Shown piece by piece: positions 1-11,679 of a stretch of DNA of 64,000 nucleotides. The stretch lies in assembly GCA_002049455.2 (NCBI GenBank), contig KV918801.1, forward strand, positions 186,001 to 250,000, in the 5' to 3' direction. Numbering within the stretch: position 1 is the first letter of the stretch; every line of letters begins with the position of its first letter. The DNA comes from Porphyra umbilicalis (taxonomy: Eukaryota; Rhodophyta; Bangiophyceae; Bangiales; Bangiaceae). Both the position numbers and the translations under genes were made by a program. Below the pieces are notes generated by a model. It made no database searches. It was not told the origin of the DNA and saw only the letters and a program-made list of their open reading frames with translations.

Positions 1-527
1 CCACGGCGGCAGGGCATAAGCGCAGTCGTGGCTTCGGCCACCGCCCTCATGGACACGCCAGTGGACGCCGCGGCGACGGCGGTGGCGGCAGTGGCGGCAG
101 GGCGCGGTGGCTGGAGCGCTACCAGCCCGTCGGGAGGGCGCGCCGCCCCCCGCGCCAAACCGCCCCGGTGGCCGTTGCGCGACGAGCGATGGCGGCTACC
201 ACGCCGCCGCCGCCGCCGCGCCCGGGCCCTGCCACCGCGGGGGATACGAACGCCGCGGCCGCCGCGGCCACCGCGGCCACCACCGCGGCGGCCGTGGCCG
301 CGGCCGCCGCTCGCTGCCGCGTGAGGGTGCGCGTCGCGCGCGCGGTTGTCGACCGCCCCTATGGAAGCAGATGCAGGATAAAATCCGGATGTTCCCGGAT
401 CTGGGGACTCCTGCCGCAAGAAAGGAGCAGTCATATCGGGTGCTGTGCGCTTACAGAATTGCGATTTTTCGCCACAGGTGCTTTTGGGCACTTTCCAGCA
501 CAGAATGACAGCGTGGTCTTTTCTTAG
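1..527. other. GC-rich low-complexity stretch, no gene assigned
   Basis: Positions 1-350 are dense in GCC/GCG triplets, so all three forward frames stay open and encode only Ala/Arg/Pro-rich peptides. From about 370 to 527 composition becomes more balanced and the frames close. This could be the 3' part of a gene that begins outside the window, but no domain or splice pattern supports a product. Confidence 0.3.
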
Positions 528-1204
528 ACATCTGATTGGTCGGTCGGCTCACGTTTTTTGACCCTTAGAGCGCACAAGTTGGCGAAGGCACGTCTTGGCC
601 GCGGCGTCCCGTCCACGAAGAACTGATCGGCTCCGTAACGCGGTTGCCTTCGTCGTGGTTTTGTGTCGTGCGTCAGGCTGTTTTAATTTCCTGCCCACCG
701 TGTGTGACATGTCAGGTATATCTTTGTTTCGCTTTTCGGGGGAAGGGGGGTGAGGCGCGGCTCCTTGCGGCGGGCGGTGGCCGCGCCTCGAGTGCCGCGC
801 CCTCCTCGTGCAGGTCCTGTCTCCACCCGCACCTCACCCCCGTCCGTTCCCTTTATTCACCTTATGCGCTTGGCTGCTTCCTCTTTTCCAAGTTTACTTG
901 CCCACCTGTGTCTGACTGTTGACTTCCTTTGGGGGTGCAGGATGTGGTGGGGGAGGTGGCGTCCCTGTGTACGAGGGTGGGGGGGCGGTTGCTTAGAGCA
1001 TCTTGCGTTGCACGAGTAGCTTGCAGTGGACTCGAGGGTGTGACGCAGGCCATCATACGTGGCGCAGGGTCGTTCCATGATTTCTCGCCTCCAACGGGAC
1101 GTCTTCTGACCGTTTTCCTTTTGCTCTGTTGTTCCACGTTGCTGTTCCCTTCTTTCTGTTCTTTCTTTGTCTCTTGAGCTCGACTGGGCTTATCCTCTCA
1201 GTAC
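528..1204. other. no gene seen; pyrimidine-rich tracts
   Basis: The stretch has several pyrimidine-rich runs ending in CAG or GAG (for example before 718, 939 and 1175) that resemble 3' splice sites on the plus strand. No conserved coding blocks lie between them, so I cannot define exons. It ends in a run of 17 G at 1205-1221. Confidence 0.3.
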
Positions 1205-1221
1205 GGGGGGGGGGGGGGGGG
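1205..1221. repeat. G17 homopolymer
   Basis: An uninterrupted run of 17 G follows GTAC. Such runs recur in this window (1981-2000 region excluded, but strongly at 61.5-62.6 kb) and are prone to length error in assemblies. Confidence 0.9.
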
Positions 1222-1359
1222 AGAGATGAGGATGGCGCTTTTGTGTGAGGGGGGGAGGGGGGGATGTGATGGCTCATCCGTGTGGCTGCGGCCCCCGCGC
1301 TCCACCTCCTCCCCTCCCACCTCTCAGTCGATACGGCCGCGGGGTGCTCTGCCGCAGTG

Positions 1360-1920
1360 CACCCACGGTCCTGCGGCCGAGGCGGCGGCGACGCCGGCGG
1401 GTGCGGGGTGCGGGGGCGCCGCCAGCGCCGCCGCCGCGCCGCCGCCGCGCCGCTGCCGCCGCGGGTGCCCGTCGCCCCCCCCCTTGCCCCTCGCTCCCTC
1501 CCCCTTCCGTGCCCTACCGGCCACACCCCCGTCGTCGACGTGGGCGCCGGGTATGCCTGCGGGCACGGTATGGTGGCTACGGTGGCGAGGACGCCGCCGG
1601 GTGCACGGCGGGGGGGCGCCGGCAGCTCCGCCGCCTGGGCGCCGCCGCCGCGGCTCCTCGTCGCCAGGTGGTCGCCCCCTATCTCCCCCCTTTCTCCCCC
1701 CTCTCTCCCCCCTCCCTCCCCACTGCCTCCCTCCCCCTGCCGTCCACCGCCGGCCACACCGCTCTCGTCGTCGTGGCCACCGGGCTTGCCCACGGGCACG
1801 GTCTGGCGGCTACGGCGGCGGCGACGCCGGCGAGCGCGGGGTGGGGGGGGCCGGCAGCGCCGCCGCCACGCCGCCACCGCCACGCCGCCGCCGCCACGCC
1901 GCCGCCACTACATGCCAGCG
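1360..1920. repeat. diverged GC-rich tandem repeat, ~200-230-bp unit, three copies
   Basis: The phrase CACGGT followed by a GGC/GAC-rich block, then CCGCC triplets, then CCCTCCC runs, then CGGCCACACC, recurs starting near 1363, 1562 and 1793. The copies differ in length and in many bases. Both strands stay open in several frames through it because of composition, so I do not call the ORFs genes. Confidence 0.6.
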
Positions 1921-2029
1921 GGGAATGCGGCGGTGAGCAGACCATACCGATCTCCACCAAAGTTGAAAACAATGGGGGCATGGTACTGTAGGAGACATAA
2001 TACTTTGTTTTCTTTGCAGAAAAATATGC

Positions 2030-2786
2030 AGAACTAACGTAGGCCACAAGAGAAGCGCAGAGTCACAACCCACTGGATGGAGTAGTGTCAGGCCCTTTCT
2101 TAGCATTTCCTTCGTTCATGTGACGCTTCGTGTGACGAGCTCTCAGCTTAGGGTCTGTCTTAACGACGCGTGCACGGCGTGCACAAGTGCGTGCTAGCCA
2201 TTGGGAACGCGACGTTCGAATCACGCCCCAATCACGTCGACCAGTTCCCTGGCCTTTAGGACAGGGTGCTCTCAAAGTGTCGTGATGCACACATATACTT
2301 AGATAAAGGCTCTTGATCTTTGTTTCAGAGGTGGCAGGTTGCATTCGTCTCCTCAGAGATCTGAGGGCGTGGCGGTGTTGGAAGGGTCGCGATGACGCTA
2401 ACAGCAAATTGAGTTACGTGGCTGAGAAGGACTGTCCTGCCACAGGGGTCACTGGCCCCGGACGGCGCCTGCCCCCGTGCCCCCTCTACCGCCCCGAGCT
2501 GCGCGCGGCGACCGTGCGCAGCGACTTCCGGGGTTCAACGCGCCCACGATAACCTGCGGGTGATCGCGCATGCGCGCCCGCTTTTGTTGCGGCGGCTCGT
2601 CGGAAAGATCTGAAGCCATCTAGCGGCGCGGATAGAGGCTCCCCGTCGTGCGGCGGTCGGTCCCACCCGCCCGCCCGTGCGCTGTGTCGGCCACCCTGCC
2701 CGCCCTGCGCAGGTGCGCTGCGCGGCGGAGCGATGGTCCCTCCCGTGGGCGTCGCGCGACGCCAGCACCTCCGCGCTGCGGTGGGG
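2030..2786. other. no gene seen; contains a tRNA-like B-box
   Basis: No ORF here has recognisable content. A Pol III B-box match, GTTCGAATC, lies near 2214-2222 after a GC-rich, potentially folded segment, which would fit a tRNA-derived SINE or a decayed tRNA. The arms do not pair well enough to call a tRNA. Confidence 0.3.
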
Positions 2787-2789
2787 GCG

Positions 2790-4045
2790 CCCTACGGGAA
2801 AAGCCGGAGTCAAAAACCGGCATACTCCTATCGAGAACTATGCCGGTTTCCTAAAGTTTGGGACGCACCACAAGGCCCTTCAGGGGACCCAAGTATTCCG
2901 GAAAAAACCGGCTTCAGTGAGACAATGACCGGTGTCTGAGACCTCCTCACGGCAAAAAACTGGCATACCTGGGCTCATGAGGACCGCAGAAACGGGGGAC
3001 TGCGGCAGAGCTCTGTCTCTCCCATCCGTTCATTCCATGATCGACCAACAGGGATGGAGAGCGTCGTTGCATCGAAACCACAGGCTGGTGCACGGCCCTG
3101 GACAGGATCTCAAATTGTACCGATCCGTGAATATTCCAATTTATCGTTCCCCAAATACGGCCAACAACGTAGCGTTTACCTTGAGAATGAGCAAATGGGT
3201 TCAGACGCGGATCCCGGGTCGGCAACGCGCCGACCAAAGCGAGGATAAAGATGCAAAGCACATAAGAAACAGAGGCACGTGCCGATGGTCCTGGTCCAGC
3301 ATGGAAGCGGGGGAGAACAACACCGAGGGGAGCAGAGGGGCAGCGAGAAGCAAAGACGTTGGGGGACAGGGGGGAAGCAAGAAAGGGGAGAGAGAGCGCG
3401 CCCTTCAGTTACTCAACCCTCCACCCGCCGTCGCCCGCCGTCCGCGCCGCCACGCCCGTCCGCCCGCCGTCCCGTCCAGCGCCGTTGGCGCGGTGCGCCG
3501 TCCGCGCGCTTGGCCGCGTGCGCGCGCATGCCCCGCCGCTGCCGCCGTGCTTGCGAGAAAAGACCCGGGCGGGTGGTCCCAAGCAGGCTGGGGCCAAGTG
3601 GTAAAACCAGTCGACCGACAGCGTGTCGACGGCTCGGGGCTTCATGGTTGCGTGGACGGGAAGAGAGTTGGCTACAGCAGTGGGGAGGCGAGCGGTGGAA
3701 GAATGAGCTCAGGAGGGGGGGGGGTGGTTGTGGGAGGGGCGTGATGGACGGATGGTGTGTTTCAATGGGGCGTCGTGGTTCTCAAGTTGAAGCTGAGAGA
3801 CCGTCGCAGGGGCTGTCCTCGGGGTCACCCTCATGTCCTCGGGGGCACCCCCTTTTGACGGCCCTTGTTGAGCCCCTCTCCTTGTCCAATGAAATGGGAG
3901 GTGGGGAGCAGCAGGCGACGGTGAGCGGCGGTGAGCGGTGGACGACAGTCAATCCCCAGCGGGTGCCACAAAACCGGAATAGTGAGTCGAGTAAGCCGGT
4001 TTCTGTTAGGAGATGCCGGTTTTCCGCCCGATTTTTCCCGTAGGG
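2790..4045. mobile_element. non-autonomous TIR DNA transposon with GCG target duplication
   Basis: A 13-bp terminal inverted repeat, CCCTACGGGAAAA, is at 2790-2802 and its exact reverse complement is at 4033-4045. The element is flanked by the 3-bp direct repeat GCG at 2787-2789 and 4046-4048. Inside each end the motif AAACCGGC or its complement recurs several times, as subterminal transposase-binding repeats do. The 1256-bp body carries no transposase, only GC-rich open frames. Three-base duplications and subterminal repeats are known for CACTA and PIF/Harbinger elements. The terminus does not begin CACTA, so the superfamily is undecided. Confidence 0.65.
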
Positions 4046-4305
4046 GCGGCGGCACCCTTTTCGCGCTCCACGCCCCCCCCGCCACGGAAACGTGGCTGTA
4101 CACGCCCCTGTGCGCGCTCGCGGCTATGGAGCCGGCCTGCGTGCCCGGTGTCCGTGCGTCGCCGAGCGCGCCACTTTCCTGAAGGCCAGGGTATTGAACG
4201 CACGTGCTCGGGACTTTGGATATTACTGGAGTGATCGGGTGACCCGCGCACCAACGGACTTACAGTCCGAAACGGGCCCACTTTCCCGATTCGGGCCGAT
4301 CCGGG

Positions 4306-4364
4306 CCGAACACGTTCACGTGTGCGAGATTTCTGAAACATATCGCATATGTGAACGTGCTCGG
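4306..4364. repeat. 21-bp imperfect inverted repeat (hairpin)
   Basis: CCGAACACGTTCACGTGTGC at 4306 and its reverse complement ending at 4364 (with about three mismatches) flank an A/T-rich loop. It lies just left of the LTR element. It could be a terminator-like hairpin or the relic of a small element. Confidence 0.5.
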
Positions 4365-4474
4365 AAAGGAAAGAGCCTGTTGGGCGGCCCTGCATCTGGC
4401 ACACATGATTGGATGAGAGCTCTCTTCGGATCATGTCGTGATGCCACGTTACTGCAATGAGGCGAATCCTTATC

Positions 4475-4479
4475 GGCGG
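4475..4479. repeat. left target-site duplication GGCGG
   Basis: The 5-bp direct repeat GGCGG at 4475-4479 is matched at 14825-14829 on the other side of the LTR element. Five bases is the normal target duplication for Ty3/gypsy integration. Confidence 0.9.
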
Positions 4480-5247
4480 TGTGGGGGAAACCCCCTCTCC
4501 TCTGATGACGCGATCCCCCCGGTATGAGCCGGGGGAGGGGCCGCGAGCACACAAGCAATGCCCCTAGAGGAAGCGGTGTGCGGCGCCCCTTCGGGGCGCA
4601 TGCCAGGTGGCGCTTAGGGCCACCCCCGAGGCTGACATCCCCCTTGCCCAGAGGCAGAGGGGGGCAGGGCCTGACGCGGACGAGGGGCCACGCGACCCCT
4701 CGATCCTGGCCCCCTAGAGGGGCCTGGAAGCTTGTGGAAGCTCCTTTGGCTGGGGAGAGGCCCAGGGCCGAGATTAGATCTCGGCCACTGTCGATATCCC
4801 ACGAGGACTTCGATCGGAGACTTGAAAATATGGGGATAGGTCCCTAGTGATGTATTGGGCAATTTCAGTCCAAGCTGGCTTAAATCCAGGGACCTTATCT
4901 CTCTTCCAGTGGAAGGGGGGCCCTTGATCCGTGGCAGGGGCCACCAGGACCCCGCATCAGGGACCGTGGCCCGTCGGGCCCCGGCCCCCCTACGACCTTC
5001 TTTTCCTGGGTCGGGATCGTGCACGTCCTGCGTCTTGTTTCTGACGGTATATGAGTGTATGCTTTGGGGTCATCGTGCGTACTCGAATAAATCATCGTTG
5101 CGTTTGCGTTAGTTCCGGCGTTCTGGTGCGCTCCGCGCCCTGTGATCCAGGCGTTTGTGTTCTTTCTCCTTTGTGTCGCTCCGCATCCTCTGCTGGGTTT
5201 TCTGACGGGGCCGTGCCCCGTCGGCTTTGCGGGCAGAAACCACTACA
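4480..5247 (+). repeat. left LTR
   Basis: The 768-bp LTR begins TGTGGGGGAAAC and ends ACCACTACA. It is collinear with 14057-14824. A TATA-like or polyadenylation context is suggested by AATAAA near 5087-5092. Confidence 0.95.
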
Positions 5248-5266
5248 TTTGGTGGATCAGCGGGGG
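5248..5266 (+). other. putative primer-binding site
   Basis: Directly after the left LTR, at TTTGGTGGATCAGCGGGG, a TGG begins two bases in. This is the expected complement of a tRNA 3' CCA end. The rest does not match the initiator-Met pattern TGGTATCAGAGC, so the priming tRNA is not identified. Confidence 0.5.
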
Positions 5267-5607
5267 ACAGGGTCTGGCCCTTCTTGATCATTCGGGTCTA
5301 CCCTGTGTCAGTTCTCACGGTGGTCTTTCTGCTGTGCTTTGTCCTGCCCTTGGGTGTGACTGTTCTGTTGAAATTGTCTTTGAGGATTGATTGTTTCCGT
5401 AGGAGGACGAAGTCTTCCCGCCATGGACACCACTGGGGTGACGGAAACCGGCGCCCCGGGCGCCGGCAACCCGTCACGGGGCGACCGTGACGGAGCCAGC
5501 GAGGGCTCGGGGTCTCAGGACCCCGCAGGGATCCCTCCTCGGCGGGAGCGTCAAGCCGGCACCGCTACGCCGGAGCGTGGCGCGCCGGGCGACGGGGGTG
5601 GAGACGG

Positions 5608-5825
5608 AAGAGTATTCCCGTCTCTTCCCCCCCATGGTACGGGGGGCACAGGCGGAAGGGTATTCCCGTCTCTCCCCCCCCAAGAAGCGGGGGGTGTAGA
5701 CGGAGGGGTATTCCCGTCTCTTCCCCCCGAAGGTGCGGGGGGCGTAGGTGGAGGGGAATTCCCACCTCCTCCCCTCCAAGGTGTGGAGGGTGATGCCGGA
5801 GGGGAATTCCCGCCTTCACCTCCTC
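5608..5825 (+). repeat. 54-bp tandem repeat in the element's 5' region
   Basis: About four to five units of 54 bp share the phrase TATTCCCGTCTCT(T/C)CCCCCC and translate as an 18-residue Gly/Pro-rich repeat with the core VFPSLPP. It lies in the leader/gag N-terminal area of the LTR element. It is similar in style to, but distinct from, the PPKVGE repeat further downstream. Confidence 0.75.
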
Positions 5826-6249
5826 TAACCCCGGGTAGGCGGGACCAAGCGGTCCCCCGTTTACCATGGGGCCCATATGACGGGCTGGCGAGAGCCGGCG
5901 GCCCACCCCGAACACCTCCTCGTGGAGGTGGTGACCGGGCCCCAACGGGGTCCCAAGACACGGCTGCCATATTGGCAGCCCTACGGGATTCATTGGACGC
6001 TTTGATTAGCCCGTTACACGATCGACTGTCTCTTATCGAGACAGCCCTCGGGACCACTGGACGGTCCCGGCGCCGACGTCGGCGCATGAAATCCTCCTCC
6101 TCGGACGGGGAGTACTCCGGGGGAGACGGGGGTCGCCATGTGCCCCGTCGATCGGTCACCCGTGCCCTAGGGCACTAGCTGGGAGGGGAATCCCACCGTC
6201 GGATTCCCCCTAAGATCGTCCCCGCGGACGACCGCTATGCCGCAGTCTT

Positions 6250-7370
6250 AGATTGCGCAACTTATGCTCTGGCGAAACCGACATCCGGTACGACCGGACC
6301 ATGGCGCACGGCCTAGGCCGTCTGCGTAAGGATGTATCGGCCACTTTTGGCCGTGATGCAGAGTGGGATGGGACGCCCGCCTTAGGCGTCTTCGAATTCC
6401 TCAGCCGCTTCGTAAAAGCGGGTGACGACAATGACGTCTCGGAGGGCCGAGCCCTGTATCTCCTTCTCGAGTTCACTAAGGGTGATCTCAAACGGGAATT
6501 GTATACGATCATGCCGTCCCTCCAAGGAGGGCGGAGTGGAGAGGTCAGCTCCTACTTGGAACTGATCAACTGGCTCCTCCGCAAATACGCGGATGAGCAG
6601 TCGCTAAGCGACCAAGATGCCATGTTCCATGGGGCCGCCCAAGGGGCGGATGAAACAGAGAATTATTACTACGTACGCCTACGGGGGTTACGTCGCCTGT
6701 GTGGTTACATTCACACGGAAGGATAGATGAAAAGTCGCTATATGCAGGGGCTGGGTTGGGAGATTCGCGCTTATGTGCGAGAACATAATACCCCCAACAT
6801 GCCAATGGACCTGCTGATGCAATATGCCCAGCGGAAGGGGGACGTCTGTCGTAGGCGCCTCCAGGAGCAAAAGGATGAAGAGGACCGACGGGCCGAGGCC
6901 CGTCGGGTGCGTCGCGCTGCTCGACCAGCGCCGCGGAAATACGTAACCGCGGCTGTAACAGCCCCACCTCAGGTGGGGGAAGTTCCTCCGGGTCCTTCCC
7001 GATGGAGCCCACCTAAGGTGGGGGAGGTGTATCCCCCCCGAAGGGACCCCCCAAAGGTTGGGGAAGCAGGTCCATCCCGATGGGGCCCCCCCAAGGTGAA
7101 GGAGGTCCCTCAAGGACATGCCCAAGGGGCTTCCGCTAAGGTGGGGGAAGGGCCTCGAGGGCCTTCCCCATGGACTACCCCCAAGGGGGGAGAAGCGGGT
7201 CGTCCAGGGCGACCCCGGACTAATAACTGTCTCGCACGTAACATGCGGGGGCATTTCTTTAGAGAGTGTCCCCGCCATGATGCGGGGACAAAGGCTCTGT
7301 TGACCAAAGCCATTTTGGAGCGGTGCGAAGAGCGCCGCAAGGCGGATGAGGAAGTCCGAAAGTGACAACC
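6250..7370 (+). other. gag-like region of the LTR element
   Basis: This region precedes the protease and has a helical, charged segment (about 6300-6900) of the type seen in Ty3/gypsy capsid domains. It is followed by a Pro/Lys repeat with the core PPKVGE (about 6960-7200) and a short Cys/His segment resembling a nucleocapsid zinc knuckle near 7220-7275. Assignment rests mainly on position; capsid sequence is poorly conserved. Confidence 0.6.
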
Positions 7371-7639
7371 GGTCGCGGCGGTGAGGGAACATTATGGTCC
7401 CTCGTGGTCATCCTCGGACGACTCACCCTCCCTAGAGAGGGATGCGGCCGAGCAGGACGAGGAGGACAACTCCCCCTCTGGAAACGAGTAGCGGGTGGGG
7501 TTGCCCCACCCGTCCGGGGGACGAATGGAGTCGACAGGAGATGCAAGTCATCTCGTAGGGCCGGGAGAAACCGGCCTAGTCGAGTAGTGGGGGCCTCCCA
7601 AGGGAGACCCCCAAAGGGAACGCCTTGCGCGTTCATGCC

Positions 7640-8000
7640 CTCCTCTAGTTACCAACTAGCCGTCCGGTTATTCCTGACGGCAGGATTTGATCTCACTACC
7701 CGGGCTATATTGGATACGGGTAGTGGCCCAACGCTAATAGACCGGCGGCTATTGCCGGTCGACACCCCGCTACAACCGCTGGGTGATCTCGCGAAGATGT
7801 TCCATGATGTCAATGGGGGCTGGCTCCCCGTTTTTGGGGCCGTCTGTCTTGGTGTGACCCTTGGGGGTCAGACCTCCTACATCTCCTTTGGAGTCGTGAA
7901 CAATATGAGTGTCCCAGCTATTTTGGGCACCTCCTTTATCGACGTTGCGACAAAAAACATTGCAACACAGGAGCAACATGTGGAACTCCTAGACGGCACC
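7640..8000 (+). other. retropepsin-like aspartic protease region
   Basis: The active-site signature ILDTGSGPTLID is read near 7708-7745, preceded by a hydrophobic strand. A second hydrophobic strand with ILGTSFID follows near 7920-7940, equivalent to the flap/ILG region of retropepsins. It lies between gag and reverse transcriptase as expected. Confidence 0.8.
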
Positions 8001-8529
8001 AAGGTGCCGATCAAAAGGAGGGAAGCCCCTAGGGGACGCCCCGATCCCTCCATTTCGGCGGTCCGTGCTTGCCCCGAGGGGCTAACGGCTCAACTGAAGC
8101 CGGCCCGGAAGACCTGGGTTCAACCCGGGACAATTGCCCATGTTCCCGTAAGAAGTACATACACGGGGCATGGCCTCGTGAGAGGGCGACCGCCTTTGTA
8201 CCACAAGCATGGACTACAGGTCGCCCAAGGCCCTGCCATAATGATGGCAGACGAGCCCATAACCATCCAGGTGATGTACCTGGGCGTTGCGCCGTTTCGG
8301 CTAACAACCGATATGACCATCGGGTACATCGACGCCCACGAGGGGCCGACGTACGAAGCCTCGGAGAGCGAGCTCAAGGAGCTCGCTACGCCCCCTAAGG
8401 GGGTAGAGGGTTCACCTCTGCCGAAGGTGGATGTTTCTTCGGTGCCAGCGGAGTGGTCGGGGCCCGTAAAGGCCCTCCTCCAAAAGCATTCCTCCCTTTG
8501 GGAGGGAAAGCTCGGCTTAATTTGAGGTG

Positions 8530-9250
8530 TGGAACACCGAATCCGACTGAAGCCTGGGGCTGTCCCCGTGAGACAACACCCGTACAAGGCCGGGCCAATG
8601 GCCCGGGAGAGAGAAAAAGGGGAAGTCGAGCGTATGTGCTCGATGGAAGTCATTGAGCCCGCGAGTGGGGAATGGGCTAGCCCCGTGGTGATGGTACCGA
8701 AGCCTGATGGTTCGGTACGCTTCTGTATCGATTACAGAAAGCTCAACTTAATGACTATGAAGGATACCTATCCCATCCCACGGATGGATGAGTGCATCGA
8801 CTCCCTAGGGGACGCCAGGGTGTTCTCCACCCTGGATTGTAATGCGGGTTACTGGCAAATACCAGTAGCCGAAGAGGACAAACATCTCACAGCTTTCACG
8901 TGCCACTTGGGCGCGTGGCAGTGCGTGCGCCTTCCCTTTGGGTTGTGCAACGCCCCTGCGACTTTCCAACGCGCCATGGATATGATCCTGGCCGGTGTGA
9001 AGTGGCAGATATGTTTGGTGTATCTGGATGATGTGATCGTTTTCTCGCGTTCCCCCGAAGGACACTTACAGCACCTTGATGAGGTGGTGGCCCTGTTCGG
9101 GAAGGCAGGGGTCACCTTGAAGGCGTCTGAGTGCCACTTCTTCCAGGAGGAAGTGGAATACCTTGGTCATGTGATCCGACCAGGAAGGGTACATGTCCTG
9201 GAGAAAAACCTCCGGGCGCTTCGGGGTCTCCGTTATCCGGAAACCTAAAC
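8530..9250 (+). other. reverse transcriptase domain region
   Basis: Ty3-type RT motifs are read in order: SPVVMVPKPDG, RFCIDYRKLN, FSTLDCNAGYWQI, LPFGLCNAPATFQR, and the catalytic YLDDVIVFS near 9020-9046. LGHVI marks the end of the thumb boundary. Confidence 0.95.
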
Positions 9251-9254
9251 CCAG

Positions 9255-9830
9255 ATGAAGAGCTTTCTGGGTATGTGCGGCGTATACCGCCGCTTCGTAG
9301 CAGACTTCGCTAAGATAGCGAAGCCACTAACGGCGCTTACAAGCACCAAGCTTTCTAAGAAGCTTCCTCCACCCCCAGGGAAGGAGACGGACGCCTGTGA
9401 GATACTCCGAGGACGTCTATTAGACGCCCCTCTCCTAGCCCTGCCCAAGAGGCACGGGCATTATATCGTCGATGTCGACGCCAGCTAAGAACAGCTGGGT
9501 TGTTGCCTACAGCAACAACAGTCCGACGGGTAATACCACCCCATCGGCTACTATAGCCGTGCACTTCTCCCTGCGGAGAAGAACTATTTCGCCACGGAGA
9601 TCGAGGCGCTAGGCGTCGTCTGGGCCGTGACCTATTTACGGTCCTACCTAGAAGGTGCGGAATTTGTGGTGCGGTGCGATCACCGCGCCCTGTTATCGGT
9701 TCTCACTAGTATGAGTCCGAATGCTCGGATTAACCGATGGCGACTCCGACTATCGGAGTACAATTATGAAATACGGCATAAGCCGGGAAAGGATCACAAG
9801 GTGGCAGACGCGCTATCGCGTCTCCCTACA
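9255..9830 (+). other. RNase H domain region
   Basis: The connection motif SFLGMCGVYRRFV follows RT. Later YFATEIEALGVVWAV and the FVVRCDHRALLSVL block, followed by NYEIRHKPGKDHKVADALSR, are the classic Ty3/gypsy RNase H sequence (the last about 9760-9825). Confidence 0.9.
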
Positions 9831-10099
9831 GCGGGTTTGGACACCTCGCCCCTGGACGAGGACATCCCCGTCCTAGCTGTCGAGACCCGGGCCAGTGACG
9901 TCTTACAAGAAGCGTCACCGGAGGAGGCCCCTATGGGGGCCCTGACGGCCCGAGAGATTATCCTGGGCCAGGCTGAGGACGCCTTTTGCCAGGCAAGGCT
10001 TAAAGAGCTCGATGCTCTTTCGCCCCCCGACCCCACGTGGAGTCGTCAGGCGTTCTTCTTCCGTGAAAAGAACGGGCTACTCTGCCGTCGCTCGGTGTA

Positions 10100-11110
10100 C
10101 GGACGGGAAACGCAAGTGGTTATCCCCGAGGCGCTACAGAAGCGCCTCCTAACTCACCAACACAAGTCGGTGCTAGCCGGGCATCCCGGCTCGAGAAAGA
10201 TGTATAACGCCCTTCGTAGGTATGTGTACTGGCCTACGATGGTCGTTGACGTGTACAAGCACGTGGAGGAATGTCCCGCGTGCGCCAAGAACCGTCTCTC
10301 AGAGAGAAGACATACGACGGTGATGAAGTTGTTCACCGCCGACGAGCCCTTCTCGGGGCTCGCCATGGACCTGTTGGGCCCACTGCCCACCTCTAGAGGG
10401 GGGCACAAGCACGTCCTGGTCATCTGTGACCGGTTCACGAAGTTGACAAGAGCGATCCCCCTGAGGGAAGCCACGGCCCTGACCGTGGCATCAGCCTTTA
10501 TAGATACATGGGTTGCCGCATACGGCATCTCCGACACTGTCCTTACGGACAACGGACCGCAGTTTGCCTCGGTGTATTACCAAGGCATCCTGGGTTTATT
10601 CGGAATAGCCTCTAACTATACCTCGCCTCATCACCCGCAGACGAACGGGCAGGTGGAGCGGTATAACCGCACCCTCGTTCGACAGCTCCGCTGCTATGTG
10701 GCGGAGCACCAAGCCGAGTGGGACAGCCATGTGTCCCTCTTGACAACTGTGTACAATACGCAGGTCCATTCTAGCACTGGGGAAATCCCCTTTGCTTTCG
10801 TGAGCCCGAGGCGGCTCCAACTCATCGGGATTGAGAGGATGCCTCGGCTGAGAAAAGCCGAGGAACGACCAGTCGACGCCAGCTCGGCGGCGGAACAATA
10901 TGTTGAGGACCTGAAGGCCCTCATTCCCAAGGTCCGGGAGCACCTGGGGAAAGCCCAGGCAGCGTACAAGCGCGCCTTCGATGCGCGCGCTCGAGAGAAG
11001 AATAACCAGCTAAAAGCTGGGGACTGGGTCTATCTGGATGCCCACTCCCGCTCGCCAAAGAAGCTTGGGTTCAAGACCCAGGGGCCTTATATGGTACTAC
11101 AGACCGATGG
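10100..11110 (+). other. integrase region (HHCC zinc finger and DDE core)
   Basis: The N-terminal zinc finger has its His pair around GHPGSRKMYNALR and the Cys pair in ECPACAKN (about 10180-10290). The core starts at MDLLGPLP, has LTDNGPQF for the second Asp, and HHPQTNGQVERYNRT for the Glu (about 10365-10675). A GPY/F-like module, TQGPYMV, follows near 11080. Confidence 0.95.
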
Positions 11111-11259
11111 GTACCGATTCCTGATAGAGAGCCCCAGGGGCATCAGGACGGTGAGCAGTGACCATGTCACTGGAGCTCCCACGCTCCCGGCGCGGGATGC
11201 CAAGTGGACCCGTGCCCTGAAGGCACAAGACCTCTTTAAGGAGGAGACCCACCTTAAGG

Positions 11260-11420
11260 ATGGTCCCGAATACGTGTTTGAAAATTTTATCAAACATGGT
11301 TGGAATGATGACGGGCAATTGGAGCTCTTAGTCAAATGGTTTGGGTATCCCGAAGGGGAAGCCACGTGGCAGTTTGCCTCTTCTCTTCCGAGAGAAGCCC
11401 CCCGGAAATACTGTCTCCGG
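11260..11420 (+). other. chromodomain
   Basis: The segment YVFENFIKHGWNDDG followed by LELLVKWFGYPEGEATW is a standard chromodomain, with the VKW(F)GY..(E)ATW core. In chromoviruses this C-terminal integrase module steers insertion toward modified histones, usually heterochromatin. Confidence 0.9.
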
Positions 11421-11679
11421 AAGAAAATTAAACTCCCCGCCTTGACGCGGGAAGGGGTATACTTCTCTGACCAAGTCAAGAAAAGGGTACAAGACCTGCG
11501 AGTCGCTCGGGTGGCCGAGGAGACAAAGGTCACAAAGAAGAGGGGCTAAGCCCCTTTATTCCCTACGGGGCCCTCTCGCACTGTACCCCACAGTGCGGCA
11601 CCTACCCTTAAAGAGGGCGGTGAAGGGTAACACAACCAATGACCGAGGGACCGGGGTGCCAAGCACCCCCGGTGACAAG

